Positions 32,477 to 43,855 of a stretch of DNA of 64,000 nt are shown one piece after another; within the stretch, counting starts at the first letter, position 1, and the number at the start of each line of letters is the position of its first letter. Below the pieces are notes generated by a model that saw only the letters and a list, made by a program, of their open reading frames with translations, had not been told where the DNA came from and searched no databases. Position numbers and translations under genes: made by a program. The stretch is from Zingiber officinale (taxonomy: Eukaryota > Streptophyta > Magnoliopsida > Zingiberales > Zingiberaceae), in NCBI RefSeq assembly GCF_018446385.1, contig NC_055992.1, positions 56,806,799-56,870,798 on the forward strand, written 5' to 3'.

Positions 32477-33200
32477 GTCCGTAAAAAGATCAGCCGCTCG
32501 GACAGACTTGATGAGAATACATCCACGTACACTTCTAAATTGCGTCCGATCTGCTCCTTAATACCTTGTTCATTAAGCGCTGGTAGGTTGCTCCCGCGTT
32601 CTTCAGTCTGAACGGCATTACATTGTAACAGTAAGTGTCGTCGGCTGTGACGAAGCTGACCTTCTCTTGATCTTCTCGGGCGAGCGGCACCTGATGGTAG
32701 CCCTGATAGGCGTCTAGCATGCATATCAGCTCGCACCCGGCTGTGGAGTCCACCAGTTGATCAATCCGGGGCAGAGGGTAGAAATCCTTTGGGCATGCCT
32801 TGTTGAGATCCCAGAAATCGATGCAAACCCTCCACTTGTTGCCCGGCTTGGAGACTAGCACTACATTTGCGAGCCAGCTCAGGAACTGGACCTCCCTTAT
32901 ATGGTCGGCTTCCAGGAGCTTCTCGACCTCCGCTCGGATAATGGCGTTTTGTTCGGTGCTAAAGTCCCTCTTCCTTTGCTTCACCGGCCGAGCGTCCGGT
33001 CGGATGTGAAGCTCATGCTGTGCTATACTTGGTAAAATTCCTGGCAACTCATGCGTCGACCAAATGAAGACGTCACAATTTCTCTGGAGACACTTGATCA
33101 CCTCCTTTTTCTGGCTTGCCTCCAGATCGGCCGCAATGAATGTGGTGGCCTCCGATCGGGTCGGGTGGATCTGCACCTCCTCTTTTTCTTCATAAACCAA
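32477..33200 (-). pseudogene. Tat pol: reverse transcriptase fingers and palm, active site damaged
   Basis: RT copies the element RNA to DNA. The plus end shows the motifs KWRVCIDFWDLNKACPKDFY, CMLDAYQGYHQV (first catalytic Asp) and VMPFRLKNAGATYQRLMNKV. After MNKVLR a frameshift moves the reading into the frame in which EQIGRNLEVYVD is followed by VFS. The second Asp of the YxDD box is therefore missing, and a further frameshift follows. The enzyme cannot be active in this copy. Confidence 0.8.
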
Positions 33201-33880
33201 AGAGGGTGGTTTTTCGGTTTGGCGTTCACCTCGATCCGTGACGTCTTCCGCGCGGAATTAGCTTCGGCTCGGACCATTTCGACGTAGCATTGCCGAGCCG
33301 CCAGCTGGTCTCCTCGCACTTCTCCAACTTTATCTTCAACCGGGAACTTAATTTTCTGGTAGAAGGTGGAGACGGCCGCTCGGAACTCACTGAGCGCTGG
33401 TCTCCCCAGGATAACATTGTATGCTGAGGGAGAGTCGACCACGACGAAGTTGGCAGTCCGCATCCTTCTGAGCGGCTCTTCTCCCAGCGAAATAGCCAGT
33501 CGGACCAGTCCGACCTGTAGAACTTCATTGCCCATAAACCCGTAGAGGGGGGTTGTCATGGGCAGCAACTCAGCTCGATCAATTTGCAGTTGGTCGAAAG
33601 CCTTTTTAAATATAATATTGACCGAGCTGCCTGTATCGATGAAAATGTGGTGAATAGTATAGTTAGCTATTACCGCTTTGATGATGAGGGCGTCGTCATG
33701 TGGCACTTCGACTCCCTCAAGGTCCCTGGGCCCGAAGCTGATTTCGGGCCCGCTCGCCCGTTCTTGACTGTAGCCGACCGCATGGATCTTGAGCTGCCTG
33801 ACACTCGCCTTCCTCGCTTTATTGGAGTCGCCTCCGGTCGGTCCGCTAGAGATGATGTTGATTTCACCCGGGACGTGTTG
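33098..33880 (-). pseudogene. Tat protease
   Basis: An aspartic protease of retropepsin type, which would process the polyprotein. The catalytic FIDTGSSVNIIF is followed by a flap region (LYGFMGNEVLQVG) and the closing VILGRPALSEF. The frame is open from about 33,880, through GPRDLEGVEVPHDDALI-like sequence. It overlaps the RT frame at 33098-33200 in another frame, so one frameshift lies between them. Confidence 0.8.
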
Positions 33881-33987
33881 CTTCTATTTTCTTCCTCCCG
33901 GGCGGACGGCCTAGGCCGCTCCTTAGATACCCGGGGATTGTCCTCGTGCCCCTGAGGATGATACCGCTTGGGAGACTTTTTGGATAT

Positions 33988-34428
33988 CTACCGATCGGCT
34001 TCATGGTGTCGTTGTCGCTTGTCGGATGATGGCGATCGACGACGACCACTCCGGGGAGCGGGGTGGGTGATCAGGGGAAGGCTTCGGCAATCTCGTGTGT
34101 TATGCGTGTCAGTCCGGTGGAACGAGCAAAACATGGGGGTCCATACCTTCTTTTTTGGTTTGGGCCGCTCGACGGCTACCTCTTGGATGGCGTGGGACCT
34201 TGCGTGGTGAGGGCGGATTGCTTCGGTTCGCGGTCCTCTGGGCGGTTGGTTGCCAGTGAGCGGCTTCTGCTCGGCAGGGGCTAGCCGCTCAGTTGGAGCT
34301 TCTTTTCTTCGGGCTGCCTGTGCTTCCTCCACATTAATGTACTCATTGGCCCGGTGTAACATATGATCATAGTCTCGGGGCGGCTTTCGAATAAGTGAAC
34401 GGAAGAAGTCACCATCCACGAGGCCTTG
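33988..34428 (-). pseudogene. Tat gag, C-terminal part only
   Basis: Gag remnant with the end of the capsid-like region (DFFRSLIRKPPRDYDHMLHR) and a zinc-knuckle-like CSFHRTDTHNTRDC. The N-terminal two thirds are absent: the reading stops at a junction at 34428, where 20 bases are repeated and foreign DNA begins. The missing part was lost in the deletion that also removed the 3' end of the nested element. Confidence 0.8.
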
Positions 34429-34448
34429 CGAATAAGTGAACGGAAGAA
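34388..34448. repeat. 20-bp direct repeat at deletion junction
   Basis: CGAATAAGTGAACGGAAGAA occurs at 34388-34407 and again at 34429-34448, immediately before the nested element's sequence. The second copy interrupts gag. Confidence 0.85.
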
Positions 34449-37093
34449 ATCAGCCATGAAAAGTTTTCTGATTTCTGATTTTTACCATGAAAAGCTATAA
34501 CCAAAATCTGTTTTCTGATTTCTGTTTTTATTTTTTTTTTCCAACAGTCATCCTCATTAGTTTTCATTTGTTGTGATCTCAATTCAAATCATGGAAGTAT
34601 TAGCATGGAATAAGGAACATGTAGTGAAGTAACATCCACAACTTGCACAAAATACAACAGCTTTGCTTTGTATCAACTGCTGAAGTTGTACTCATCAGCT
34701 TTGCTTTGAATTGAAGCTTTCATCATTCCAAAGCCAACTGAACTATTTTACCGAGCTTAGTTCTTCATGCTTCAAAGCTTGAGATCCTTCATTGAAGAAT
34801 ATAAAAATTCTGAAACTTTGTTTCAGATCAATCTCAAGCAGATCTGGTACAACTTCAATTAATTGAATGATTTCAGCTTCTATAATGCCTTCATTTCTGT
34901 TTTGGATCAGAACCCTTATATGCATCCTTCATTTATTCTTGTAAAAATCTTCAAAATCCAAAATCAAAGATTGCATCTCAGATTTAAGTCTTACAGAAAT
35001 CTGCATTTCTGTTTACAATTACCACTGTTCTTGTACCAAATTTCTGGCATTGCCTTCATTACTCCTTTTTCAGATCTTTGATTACAATAGGGACTATTTC
35101 TTGAATGAAATGGTTCACACCAATTTAAATTCGACTCCTAATTCCTCAAGCTCAGATTTCAAACAGCTCAAAAATACCATTTCAGCAACTCACGATTTTG
35201 GGCTTCTAGCAGTTTTTGAAATCGAAAATCTGTACAAATCAATTGTAGAAGACCAAGAAAGAAGGGAACACCTTTGTTACTGAAAATGCAATACCTTTAC
35301 TTGAATTTCTCAATAATTTGAGAATTTAAAGAGAAAGTTGGCACAAAAGTGGCACATAGCAATAGCTCACTTGGCCTTTTCATTGATCACTAAGCCCCAT
35401 AAGGAACTAGGCACATAGTAATCGAAACTCTCCCTTCCCTTCTTGAATTCCAATCATTGAAACTGTCCAAGATTTTCAAAATTGAATTTAAGCTCTTGAT
35501 TCTGTTTATTTAACAGCTTGAGTTCCCAACTTTGGAATCTTATAAATTTCAAGCTTAAGTCATTCAAATTAGGTTCACTATAAGGTATCAATTAGTACTA
35601 GAGTGATAGGAATTGATTTCTATCTGCTGATGTCTAGAGCTAGCATGAGATGTCTAAATTATGAGCCAATAGAATATGAGCTTCATGTAACTGAGAAAAT
35701 TAGAACTACCTCAGTTGAGAGGTTTTTAATTTCACATGAATTCTAAACTCTCAATTACATTTCAAAACTTCCTCAACAACAATTGAACTTTTCACAATCA
35801 CAAATCTCATTTCTGTAGATTTTACAAAGTACCATTGAATTGATAGGACTGGAATTCAATTAGTATTCTAAACAAAAACACCAAGAAAAGTTAGCACAAA
35901 ACAGGGTTCAGATGCCAAGTTATGAATCTCTGAATTACTATCAATTCCTGTTTATAGCTTCCACTTCCAATTTCTTCCTATGCAGATGACATTTGCTGTT
36001 CAAACAACTTAAAGATTGTATTTCTATTGCTTAACTACAGAATTGAAACAAGGCTAATGAAGCATCCATGTGCAGAATTGTACAGCTTCGAAAACTCTGC
36101 AGCTTCCAATCTACTGCTCTGAATTCTGCAGAAATGAAAATTGCTAATGTATTTTGATACATCATCTGATACACAACAGTTTCCAGCTTCTAATCATACA
36201 AGAATTGAAAAGGAAACGGCACCAATTGACAATAGACATGTAGGGCTTCTCTTGAGGTTTATTGATATTGATAAATCAGAATTTCCCACCAACCAATTGA
36301 TGCTAAAAACTTTCCATTAATGTATCATTCCAACAAACCAACCAAATTATGCCTCTCAACTAAATTGTTAGCTTCCTATCCTGCATTGTACTTAGCATAT
36401 TCAATCTAACATATTAATCTCAAAACTCCTAATCTCCATGAACTTTGAGCATATGTAATCCCACACACTTAAATCTTTGTCCATCTTATCAATCAAACTC
36501 ACCAAGAATTCAAACAAAACTCTCAATAGAAACATGACAAGCAAAGATGTTCAAAGATTAAAATGCTAGATGAGAATGTTTCAAGAAAATTGTTGGAAAA
36601 GAAATGGGAAAAATGAATTAGGATTTGAAATAGACAAAAGAAAAGAGTTCAATGAAAATTATCCTTCCTTTTCATGCATCCATATGCTATTGTGACTTTG
36701 AAAAGAAGCCAAGCAAGTTCTAGAGTTTCAATTGTTGTAAGTACATGCCACACAAAGAAAATAATAGAGTATAGGCTTAAAGTGGACCTCACTAGGTATT
36801 TTTATGCAATCAAGCTCAATTAATCAAAATAGAATCCACCACCATTTTAACCAATATCATGTAAGAAAGGCATCCAATCATGTCAAATGACCTAAAATTG
36901 ATGGTCAAATTTAAAACAACTTTTACCATCTTAAAAGTATTCCTAAACAATTCCCATGGAAACTTTTATTCAAATGACATGCTAGGTACTAAACAAAATG
37001 CAAAGTATGAAAGTAAAATGCAAAGTGTAAAAACAAAGTGCAAATGCCAAGTATGAAACCAAAGAAACGTATAACGAATTTATTAAAGAAAAA
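34449..37093. other. Noncoding interior of nested element
   Basis: No protein recognised on either strand. Repeated short words such as GATTTCTGxTTTT and CAGCTTCCAATxxCT occur, without a clear tandem period. The polypurine tract and 3' LTR expected at the left are missing. Confidence 0.5.
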
Positions 37094-38128
37094 CTAAACA
37101 CAAAGTATGAATTTAAATGCAAAAGAAAACAATATTGGAACCAACTCCCCTTTAATTCCCGGTGGTTGAAGAAGGTCTAGAAGTAGAATCCACCCCGGAA
37201 GTGGAGTAATCATGGTTCCACTCGAATTCTTCTTATTAATCATTTTTCCTTCGAAAGCTTTTTCTGGAGGTCTGAGGCGGTTCAGTTTTAGCACCCACTC
37301 TGGAAGCTCATGTTCTCCTACTACATCAATAAAAATAAACACCTCCCACACGCATGTGGGGTAAAAAGAAAATATGAGAATATTAGTGTGGGTAGAATAT
37401 ATATCAAGAAATAAATCACAACTAATAAAATCAACAATTGGTACCTCAATAAAATTCTCTGAAAAATTACACAAAATACTCATCTTGTCATCTTGAGAGG
37501 TACCTGGAGTGGTGTTTGTTACCTCTATCTCTTCAACTAATGGCTCAGACTCTAGTTCTGGTGTATGTACATCTTCATGCAGTGATTCTTGGGTGCTTGG
37601 CTCCATAGCACAAGTCCCTACACTTACATCTTCAAATTCAGGTGATCCTTGGGGTATTGCTTCCAGTAAGCAATCCCCTACACATAAATTATCTTCTACA
37701 ACAAGACCTGCATCACTCACATCATCTAAAGCAACAACATCAGTAGAATCAAAAATTTTAACAACTACATCATCATCACAAATAAAATTAGATAAATCTT
37801 GTGAATAAATGGGAATAGGGTCAGGCCTGACAAAATCACTACTCTCCATCTCTCCACTGGAGTTCTGTGCTTGTAACTGATTAATGGATGATGCAATCTG
37901 ATCTAACTGACTCTGAATATTCTGTATCCTTGCAAATTGTTGCTCTTGATGCTCTCTCATTTGTTGCATAACTTCATTGCATTTCCACATTGATTCTTCA
38001 ATTTGTTCTTGTGCATCCTCATACCTATTCCGCTGCTCCATAGGTAGGTAGGACTGATAGGACTGAGTCTGATAAAAATAATTCTCCATCCCATCTCCAA
38101 AATACTGATGATATGGATCCATGGTCAC
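37094..38128 (-). CDS. 344-residue protein of nested retroelement, function unknown
   Basis: An uninterrupted frame begins MTMDPYHQYFGDGMENYFY, 140 bases after the primer binding site, which is the place of gag. Residues 1-40 are Tyr- and Gln-rich. Residues about 40-95 form a Gln/Glu-rich coiled coil (QMREHQEQQFARIQNIQSQL). Residues about 100-215 are acidic. The C-terminal quarter contains LPEWVLKLNRLRPP (from residue 275) and LPGWILLLDLLQPP (from residue 310), an internal duplication 35 residues apart. No zinc knuckle or retropepsin motif is present. It may be a specialised gag-like or assembly protein carried by a non-autonomous element. That it is open over 1 kb among broken genes is notable. 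Confidence 0.6.
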   Translation of the reverse strand: MTMDPYHQYFGDGMENYFYQTQSYQSYLPMEQRNRYEDAQEQIEESMWKCNEVMQQMREHQEQQFARIQNIQSQLDQIASSINQLQAQNSSGEMESSDFVRPDPIPIYSQDLSNFICDDDVVVKIFDSTDVVALDDVSDAGLVVEDNLCVGDCLLEAIPQGSPEFEDVSVGTCAMEPSTQESLHEDVHTPELESEPLVEEIEVTNTTPGTSQDDKMSILCNFSENFIEVPIVDFISCDLFLDIYSTHTNILIFSFYPTCVWEVFIFIDVVGEHELPEWVLKLNRLRPPEKAFEGKMINKKNSSGTMITPLPGWILLLDLLQPPGIKGELVPILFSFAFKFILCV

Positions 38129-38266
38129 ATGAATTTCCTGTTCTTATACTGAAACACTAGCAAATAAAATCAGAAGACTCAGGAACAAATAAAATCAACA
38201 CATGAATATATAATCATGAAAGCAATCAAAACAATCCTAAAATTACTAAACATTGCATATTTCAAT

Positions 38267-38285
38267 TTCCCCGGCAACGGCGCCA
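38267..38285 (-). other. Primer binding site of nested element (tRNA-Asp type)
   Basis: The minus strand reads TGGCGCCGTTGCCGGGGAA, five bases from the LTR end. This is the primer site commonly found in Athila-type Ty3/gypsy elements and their derivatives. Confidence 0.85.
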
Positions 38286-38290
38286 AAATT

Positions 38291-40055
38291 TGATAAGCCT
38301 AAAATCTATATTAAATGTCACAAATAGGCTTATCAAATTAACAATTTAATATTCCACTGAACCCCTTAATTAAACAATAATGTTGTAGTAACGAACCCAG
38401 GATCGATCCGAGGAACCAACGGTAGAATGTAATTTAGGATTGTCTTTTATTCCTATTTTTTTGGGGTTTTCGATATAAAAATGGAGTTGGGGGTTTAAAA
38501 GCTTTAAATCTAAATCTAACAGAGGAAAAACACAACGGTAAAGAAATTAATCTAAAACAAGAGTGAAACCTAAACAAATGAAATCTACTTGTGTGCCAAC
38601 AATCAAACCATAATGCATTGTCACCCTACATTATAATTAAATCATTAACACACATCAAACTAAGATTGAAATAACAAGACTCAAGTAAATCTAATCTAAA
38701 GCAAGATGTAAACCCTAGCTTAGAATTTAAACACTAAACAAGTAACCAAGCATCAAATTAACTTAAACTAAGCTTCAATTAAGTAATGAAATACTAAATT
38801 ACTGCTAAAAACATAACAAACAATTAATGAATCCAATCTAAGCTGTAAAAACAATAACAAAATGAAATAAATCCTAACCAATCCAACTCACAACCAATTC
38901 CACAAGTTTCACACTCTTGCCGTCACACAATAGTGCCAAAGTCGAGACCACCCAACTTTGGACCTTAATGGAACATCTCAATGGCGTATCAGCTCAAGGA
39001 GTGCTCAACTACACCGACGGACCACCCCCGGCGAGCTAAGAACAACCCTAAACCCACTCAAGTGCCGAAAATCTGGAAATCTGCCATCCTTGACCTCTGA
39101 ATCTGGAATGGGAGCTACGGAATGCGAATTGTGGTCGGATGAAGCTCAGGAACGCCGGAGGACCACCGCCGAGCGTTGCTGATGGGAATCGGAGCTTAGA
39201 TTTGGAAGAACACCTCCAAATCTGAGGTGAACAGAGGCATCGAAGAAATGGAGATTGCGCCGGAGGGAACACCCAAATCGGTTCCAGAGAATCGGGATGA
39301 AGCTGATGGGACGTCCTTCACCGAGGTTGAAGCTCAGAAGAATGATCGGAGAAGAGAAAGGGGCCGAAATCCGGAAGAAATGCGTCATGGGACGAAGCTA
39401 CGCGTGGAGGAGTCGACGAAGAAGAAAGAACACTGTAGCTTCTGTTTTGAATCAGATCTGGATCTGGAATGGACGGTTGAGATGATTCCGGGCTAAATCA
39501 ACGGTGAAAAGTCATCCAAAATCTGATCCGAAGGTACTGATGTTGATCTAGGGTCTGGATCTACCCTCCCGTAAGTCGGATCGATCAGATCATCACTGGA
39601 TGGCCCAGATCTGCTGATCTTCAATGAACGGCCCAGATTAATCCGGCTGGATCAATGGCTGGATGAACTCAGATCTGGATCAAAACTTATGGATCTTCAT
39701 CAATGGCTTAGATCTGCTTCCCATTAGGTTGGATCGGCCAGATCTTCAACGGATGGTCCAGATCTGTCCTATTCTTGATGAACGGCCCATAATGTTCCAA
39801 AGCTTGATCTTCTTGTTTGAACTCCGATTCGAGCCCAATTTCGGTCCAAATAGATCCAAATTCAAGATCCTTTGATGCCTACAAAATAAGAATCAAATAT
39901 TAGCATCAAATAATATAAAAATAAAGTAATTTGCAATTAAGTCCAAAAATACACACAATGCACAAAATATGATGTAACCATGATTTTAACCTATGAAATC
40001 AACATCAAACCATGCATATATGAATCAAAATAATGCAGTAAAATCATGGTTATCA
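38291..40055 (-). mobile_element. 5' LTR of nested element
   Basis: TGATAAGCC at 38291 and GGTTATCA at 40055 form TGATAA/TTATCA ends. The next five bases on the right, GAGAG, would be its target duplication; the left copy is lost. The LTR holds several AGATCTG palindromes (39,450-39,770). Short open frames at 39,048-39,496 lie in both strands and are not thought to be genes. Confidence 0.75.
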
Positions 40056-40116
40056 GAGAGCATCACGGTGTGAGGTCGTCCAGCTTCGTCCATCTATTCC
40101 GCTCGGATGCAAGTGC

Positions 40117-40135
40117 GTTCTCACAGACGACGCCA
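40117..40135 (-). other. Primer binding site of the Tat element
   Basis: The minus strand reads TGGCGTCGTCTGTGAGAAC, three bases after the 5' LTR. This type of primer site is usual in Tat elements; I do not assign the tRNA with certainty. Confidence 0.7.
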
Positions 40136-40138
40136 ATT

Positions 40139-40946
40139 TGATCCTGTTCGAACGCTGAGTAGACGGATGCTGAGGACGTGGTTCTCTCCGCTGTCTTCGA
40201 CTGGCTGAATGAATCTCCAGCGAACCTACAAGGAAGTCGAGCCGGGAAGGGGTTCCCGGCGATGACCCTCCGACGCTCAAGTCAGGCAAGAGGAAAACGA
40301 TGAAGTGGCTCCAAAGATGAGAGATCGCGTACCTCCGGCGAAGTCTGAGGGCTCTTATATAGAGATGTGAGGAGGCTTATGCACACCTATCGAGGTGTAC
40401 ACGTGTCCTTTACCATACCTTAGTATGGGCTTACCAGAGGAGCATGCCTGACACCATACTGCTACAGTCCGAGCACCTCTCTGATGGGACAGCAAAACCT
40501 TCCGTCGTAGGATTCTGCGTATGGCTTGGTCGTCGAACATGCCTGTTGTCAGAAGATGTTCCCCAATGTCCCCTTGTCCTTGTCTCTTTTTTCCCCGAGC
40601 CGAGCGTCCATCTGCTCGGCAGGCATCGGTCCGACCGGGCGTAGGTGTCGGTCCGACCGAGAAGATTTCACTCCATTGCGTGCTCGGCTGAGACTGTTCC
40701 TTCACAACATTGATGCTTTACGCCTCGGCCGAGCGTGCTACCCGCTCGGCCCGGCGACCTTGTTCAACATGAGAGTCGGAAACCCGACTCCCCGTCGGGT
40801 TGTCTTTGATTCCTCCCGGACCCGTTCGGCTGGTTGACCCGACCCTTCTCCGATCGGATGGACCTCATGCTGACCCTTTTGACTTCTGACCTTCACGTGT
40901 CATTGGCTCCCCACAAAGGGGGTCCCCCGTCCTTACTGCCGGATCA
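40139..40946 (-). mobile_element. 5' LTR of the Tat element
   Basis: 808 bp, about 96 % identical by hand to 24583-25389, with the TATA box at 40355-40361. Most differences are transitions. Confidence 0.9.
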
Positions 40947-40951
40947 TAATT
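40947..40951. repeat. Target site duplication TAATT (right)
   Basis: Matches 24578-24582 exactly. Confidence 0.9.
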
Positions 40952-41465
40952 CATATATTATATGATTAAAATTTCTTAATCATTATTTACACTATATTTG
41001 TTACACGTTACCTACATAATATATTAATCTTATATATCTATCTATATATATATTTTTATTCTTATTTAAATTATAAGGTTTATATTATATATATTATTTA
41101 TACTTTATTTCTATATACAATACACGCTACATAAATTTTTAGTCTTGTATTTCTTTTTTTATTCTTGTTTAATTATATATTCTATATTATATTTAATATA
41201 TCCTATTATTTTCTTAATCTGATTAATCCAAATTCCATAATTAAAGGTTAACTTGATTAATCCTAACTAACTCATCTATTTAAATTTATAATTCTTAATA
41301 AAATATGAATTCTAATTAAATTCCAGTTACTCAAATAAATATCCTTAATTAAATAACTTCAAAATCTAATTAAATTACAATTAATCCAATACATCTCCTT
41401 AATTAGATAAATTCAAATTCTAATTAAATTATAATTTAACCCAATAAATCCCATTAATTAATTAA
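40952..41465. other. AT-rich intergenic DNA
   Basis: No gene seen. It continues the AT-rich tract in which the Tat element landed and runs into the broken left end of a copia pol gene. Confidence 0.5.
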
Positions 41466-43855
41466 GTGGTTTCGGATACTACAAAAATACTTGAATTATT
41501 ATATTTAGACTTATTCGACTCTCATGGAATAAAATCACTAAATGGAAGTCTTTATTGTTTAGTAATAATAGATGACTATTTTAAATACACTTGGGTTAAA
41601 TTCCTAACTCATAAATATGAAACTTTTGAAATATTTAATAATTTCAGTAAACAAATATAAAATGAAAAAGAAATAAAAATTAAGAAAATGAGAGTGATAA
41701 TGGAGGAGAATTCAAGAATCAAAATTTTACTAACTTTTGCTTAGAAAACGGTTATCATCATGAATTTTCATGCCCAAAGATTCCTAACAAAATGGTCTAG
41801 TAGAACGTAAAAATAGAACTTTACAAGAAACTGTTAGAACAATGTTAAATGAATATAATGTACCTAAATATTTTTAAGCTGAAGCTATTAATACAGCTTG
41901 TTATGTCCAAAATAGAACTATAATTAATAAATTTCTGAATAAAACATCTTATGAGATTTATTTTAATAAAATTCTAAACATAGAATATTTTAAAGTATTT
42001 GGATGTAATGCACATATTTTAAACCTTAAAGATTACTTAGGGAAATTCACCTCAAAAACTCAACAAGGAATTTTTATTGATTATTCATCTACAAGTAGAG
42101 CCTATAGAGTTAACAATAAATCTACCTTAACAATTGAAGAAACCATAAATGTAACTTTTGATGAAAATATAAATAATATCATAACTAATAATCAACATAG
42201 TTCTACAAATCAATAAGAAGAACAACAAATAACACAAACTAAACAGCCTGAAAAATCTAACTCACATACAATAAAGTCAAACCCTAATCATCCAATTGAA
42301 CAAATCATAGGTAATCCCGAATTAAGGGTTCAAACCAGATCAACCTTTAGGAACTTAAGTCAAATCGCACTAATATCTAAAATTGAACCTAAAACTATAA
42401 ATGATACATTGTCAGAATTCGACTGGATAATTGCAATGCAAGAAGAATTAGGCCAATTTGGAAGGAATCAGGTTTGGGATCTAGTACCTCCACCAAAAGG
42501 AAAAACAATTATTGACACCAAATGGGTATTTAGGAATAAGTTAAACGATCAAGGAGAAATTATAAGGAATAAAGCCTGACTAGTTGCCAAAAGGTTTAGT
42601 CAAGTCGAAGGACTAGATTACGACGAGACTTATGCCCCGGTAGCTAGAGTTGCATCAATTAGGATGTTACTAGCCTATGCAGCATACAAATGATTCAAAT
42701 TATATCAAATGGATGTTAAATCCATATTCCTAAATGGACATATTAAAGAAGAAGTATATGTAAGTCAACCACCAGGTTTTGAAGATCTAGAAAACCCTAA
42801 CTATGTCTTTAAGCTCAAAAAGGCACTTTACGGATTAAAATAAGCACCTAGGGTTTGGTATAAAAGATTATCTAGCTTTCTAAATTTAAAAGGATTTAAG
42901 GAGGGTCAAATCGACCCTACACTTTTTATAAAAACCCTTAATTCTGATATTTTCATAGCCCAGGTTTGTGTCGACGATATAGTGTTTGGATCAACGAATT
43001 CAAGATTCTTAAAAGAATTTATAACTTTAATGGAAATTGAATTTGAAATGAGTTTAGTTGGAGAGTTAAATTACTTCCTAGGACTTCAAATTAAACAAAC
43101 TAAAAAGGCAACTATGTGCATCAAACTAAATACACAAATGATCTACTTAGAAAATTTGGTTTGGAAAACTCAAAAGCACTAAAAACACCTATGGTTAGTA
43201 ACATTAATCTAGATAGTGACCCAAATGGTAAATCGGATGATTTAAGATATTATAGAAGTATGATAGGTAGCCTATTATACTTAACTACAAACAGACCAGA
43301 CATACTATTTACAGTAAGTATGTGTGCTTGCTATCAAACATGCGCCAAAGAGTCCCATCTGTCATGTGTTAAAAGAATAATGAAATATCTAAAAGGAATC
43401 ATTAATGTAGGAATGTGGTACCCTAGATCTTCACATTTTGAATTAATTGGCTATTCTAATTCAGATTATACCGGATGTAAGAGTACAAGTGGAGAATGTC
43501 AACTGCTAGAACCTTCTTTAGTTAGTTGGTTTAGTAGAAAGCAACATTGTGTTGCCTTATATACTACTGAAGCTGAATACAATAGGCGAATGTATAGCTC
43601 AATTGCTATGGATGTACCATACCTTAAAAGACTTTAATCTAGATTATAAAAATGTGAAAACTTATATTGATAAGTTTTATAAATCTAACAAAAAATCCAA
43701 TATATCACTCTAGAACTAAACACATAGAAGTTAAACATCATTTCATTAGGGATCATGTCTCTAAAGGATATATTGAACTGAACTATATTGACTCAAAATA
43801 TAACCTAGTCGACTTATTTACAAAACCTTTACCTGAAGCTGAATTAGTGACTTAA
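41466..43855 (+). pseudogene. SIRE-like Ty1/copia pol: integrase, RT, RNase H, broken
   Basis: The left end starts inside integrase (ELLYLDLFDSHGIKSLNGS, VIIDDYFKYTWVKFL) and later shows NGLVERKNRTLQETVRTML. RT follows: [45 protein letters not shown], and the active site VCVDDIVFGSTNS, in which the usual YVDD has become CVDD. RNase H ends with DYTGCKSTSG and KHIEVKHHFIRDHVSKG. Stops follow RNKA, AAYK and ALYGLK, and frame changes occur near 41,690 and 43,120. Gag, protease and the 5' LTR are missing. The gene is upstream of a matching polypurine tract and 3' LTR. Confidence 0.85.

Larger units (their letters stand above)
34449..40055 (-). mobile_element. Nested non-autonomous LTR retrotransposon (LARD-like), 3' end deleted
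   Basis: It is inserted in the Tat leader/gag on the minus strand. A 1765-bp LTR (38291-40055), a primer site complementary to tRNA-Asp type (38267-38285) and a 344-residue ORF define its 5' half. The remaining 2.6 kb (34449-37093) is noncoding and AT-rich. No second LTR is present, so the left end was removed by deletion. No protease, RT or integrase is seen. Confidence 0.75.
24583..40946 (-). mobile_element. Complete Ty3/gypsy Tat (Retand-type) retrotransposon with nested element
   Basis: Two LTRs of about 807 bp, both with TGATCC...GGATCA ends and perfect TAATT target duplications, define 16.4 kb. The order on the minus strand is 5' LTR, primer site, gag, protease, RT, RNase H, archaeal-type RNase H, integrase, tandem-repeat spacer, antisense gene, polypurine tract, 3' LTR. 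The archaeal-type second RNase H and the antisense gene after pol place it in the Tat lineage. A second LTR element occupies 34449-40055. My hand comparison of the LTRs gives about 32 substitutions and one indel, near 4 %. Confidence 0.9.

Noticed and set aside
30433-33287. Plus-strand ORFs across the Tat pol region
   Set aside because: They are shadow frames of the minus-strand pol, which shows all catalytic motifs.
39048-39496. Overlapping frames in the nested element LTR
   Set aside because: Both strands are open in a GC-rich stretch with no domain; likely chance frames in an LTR.
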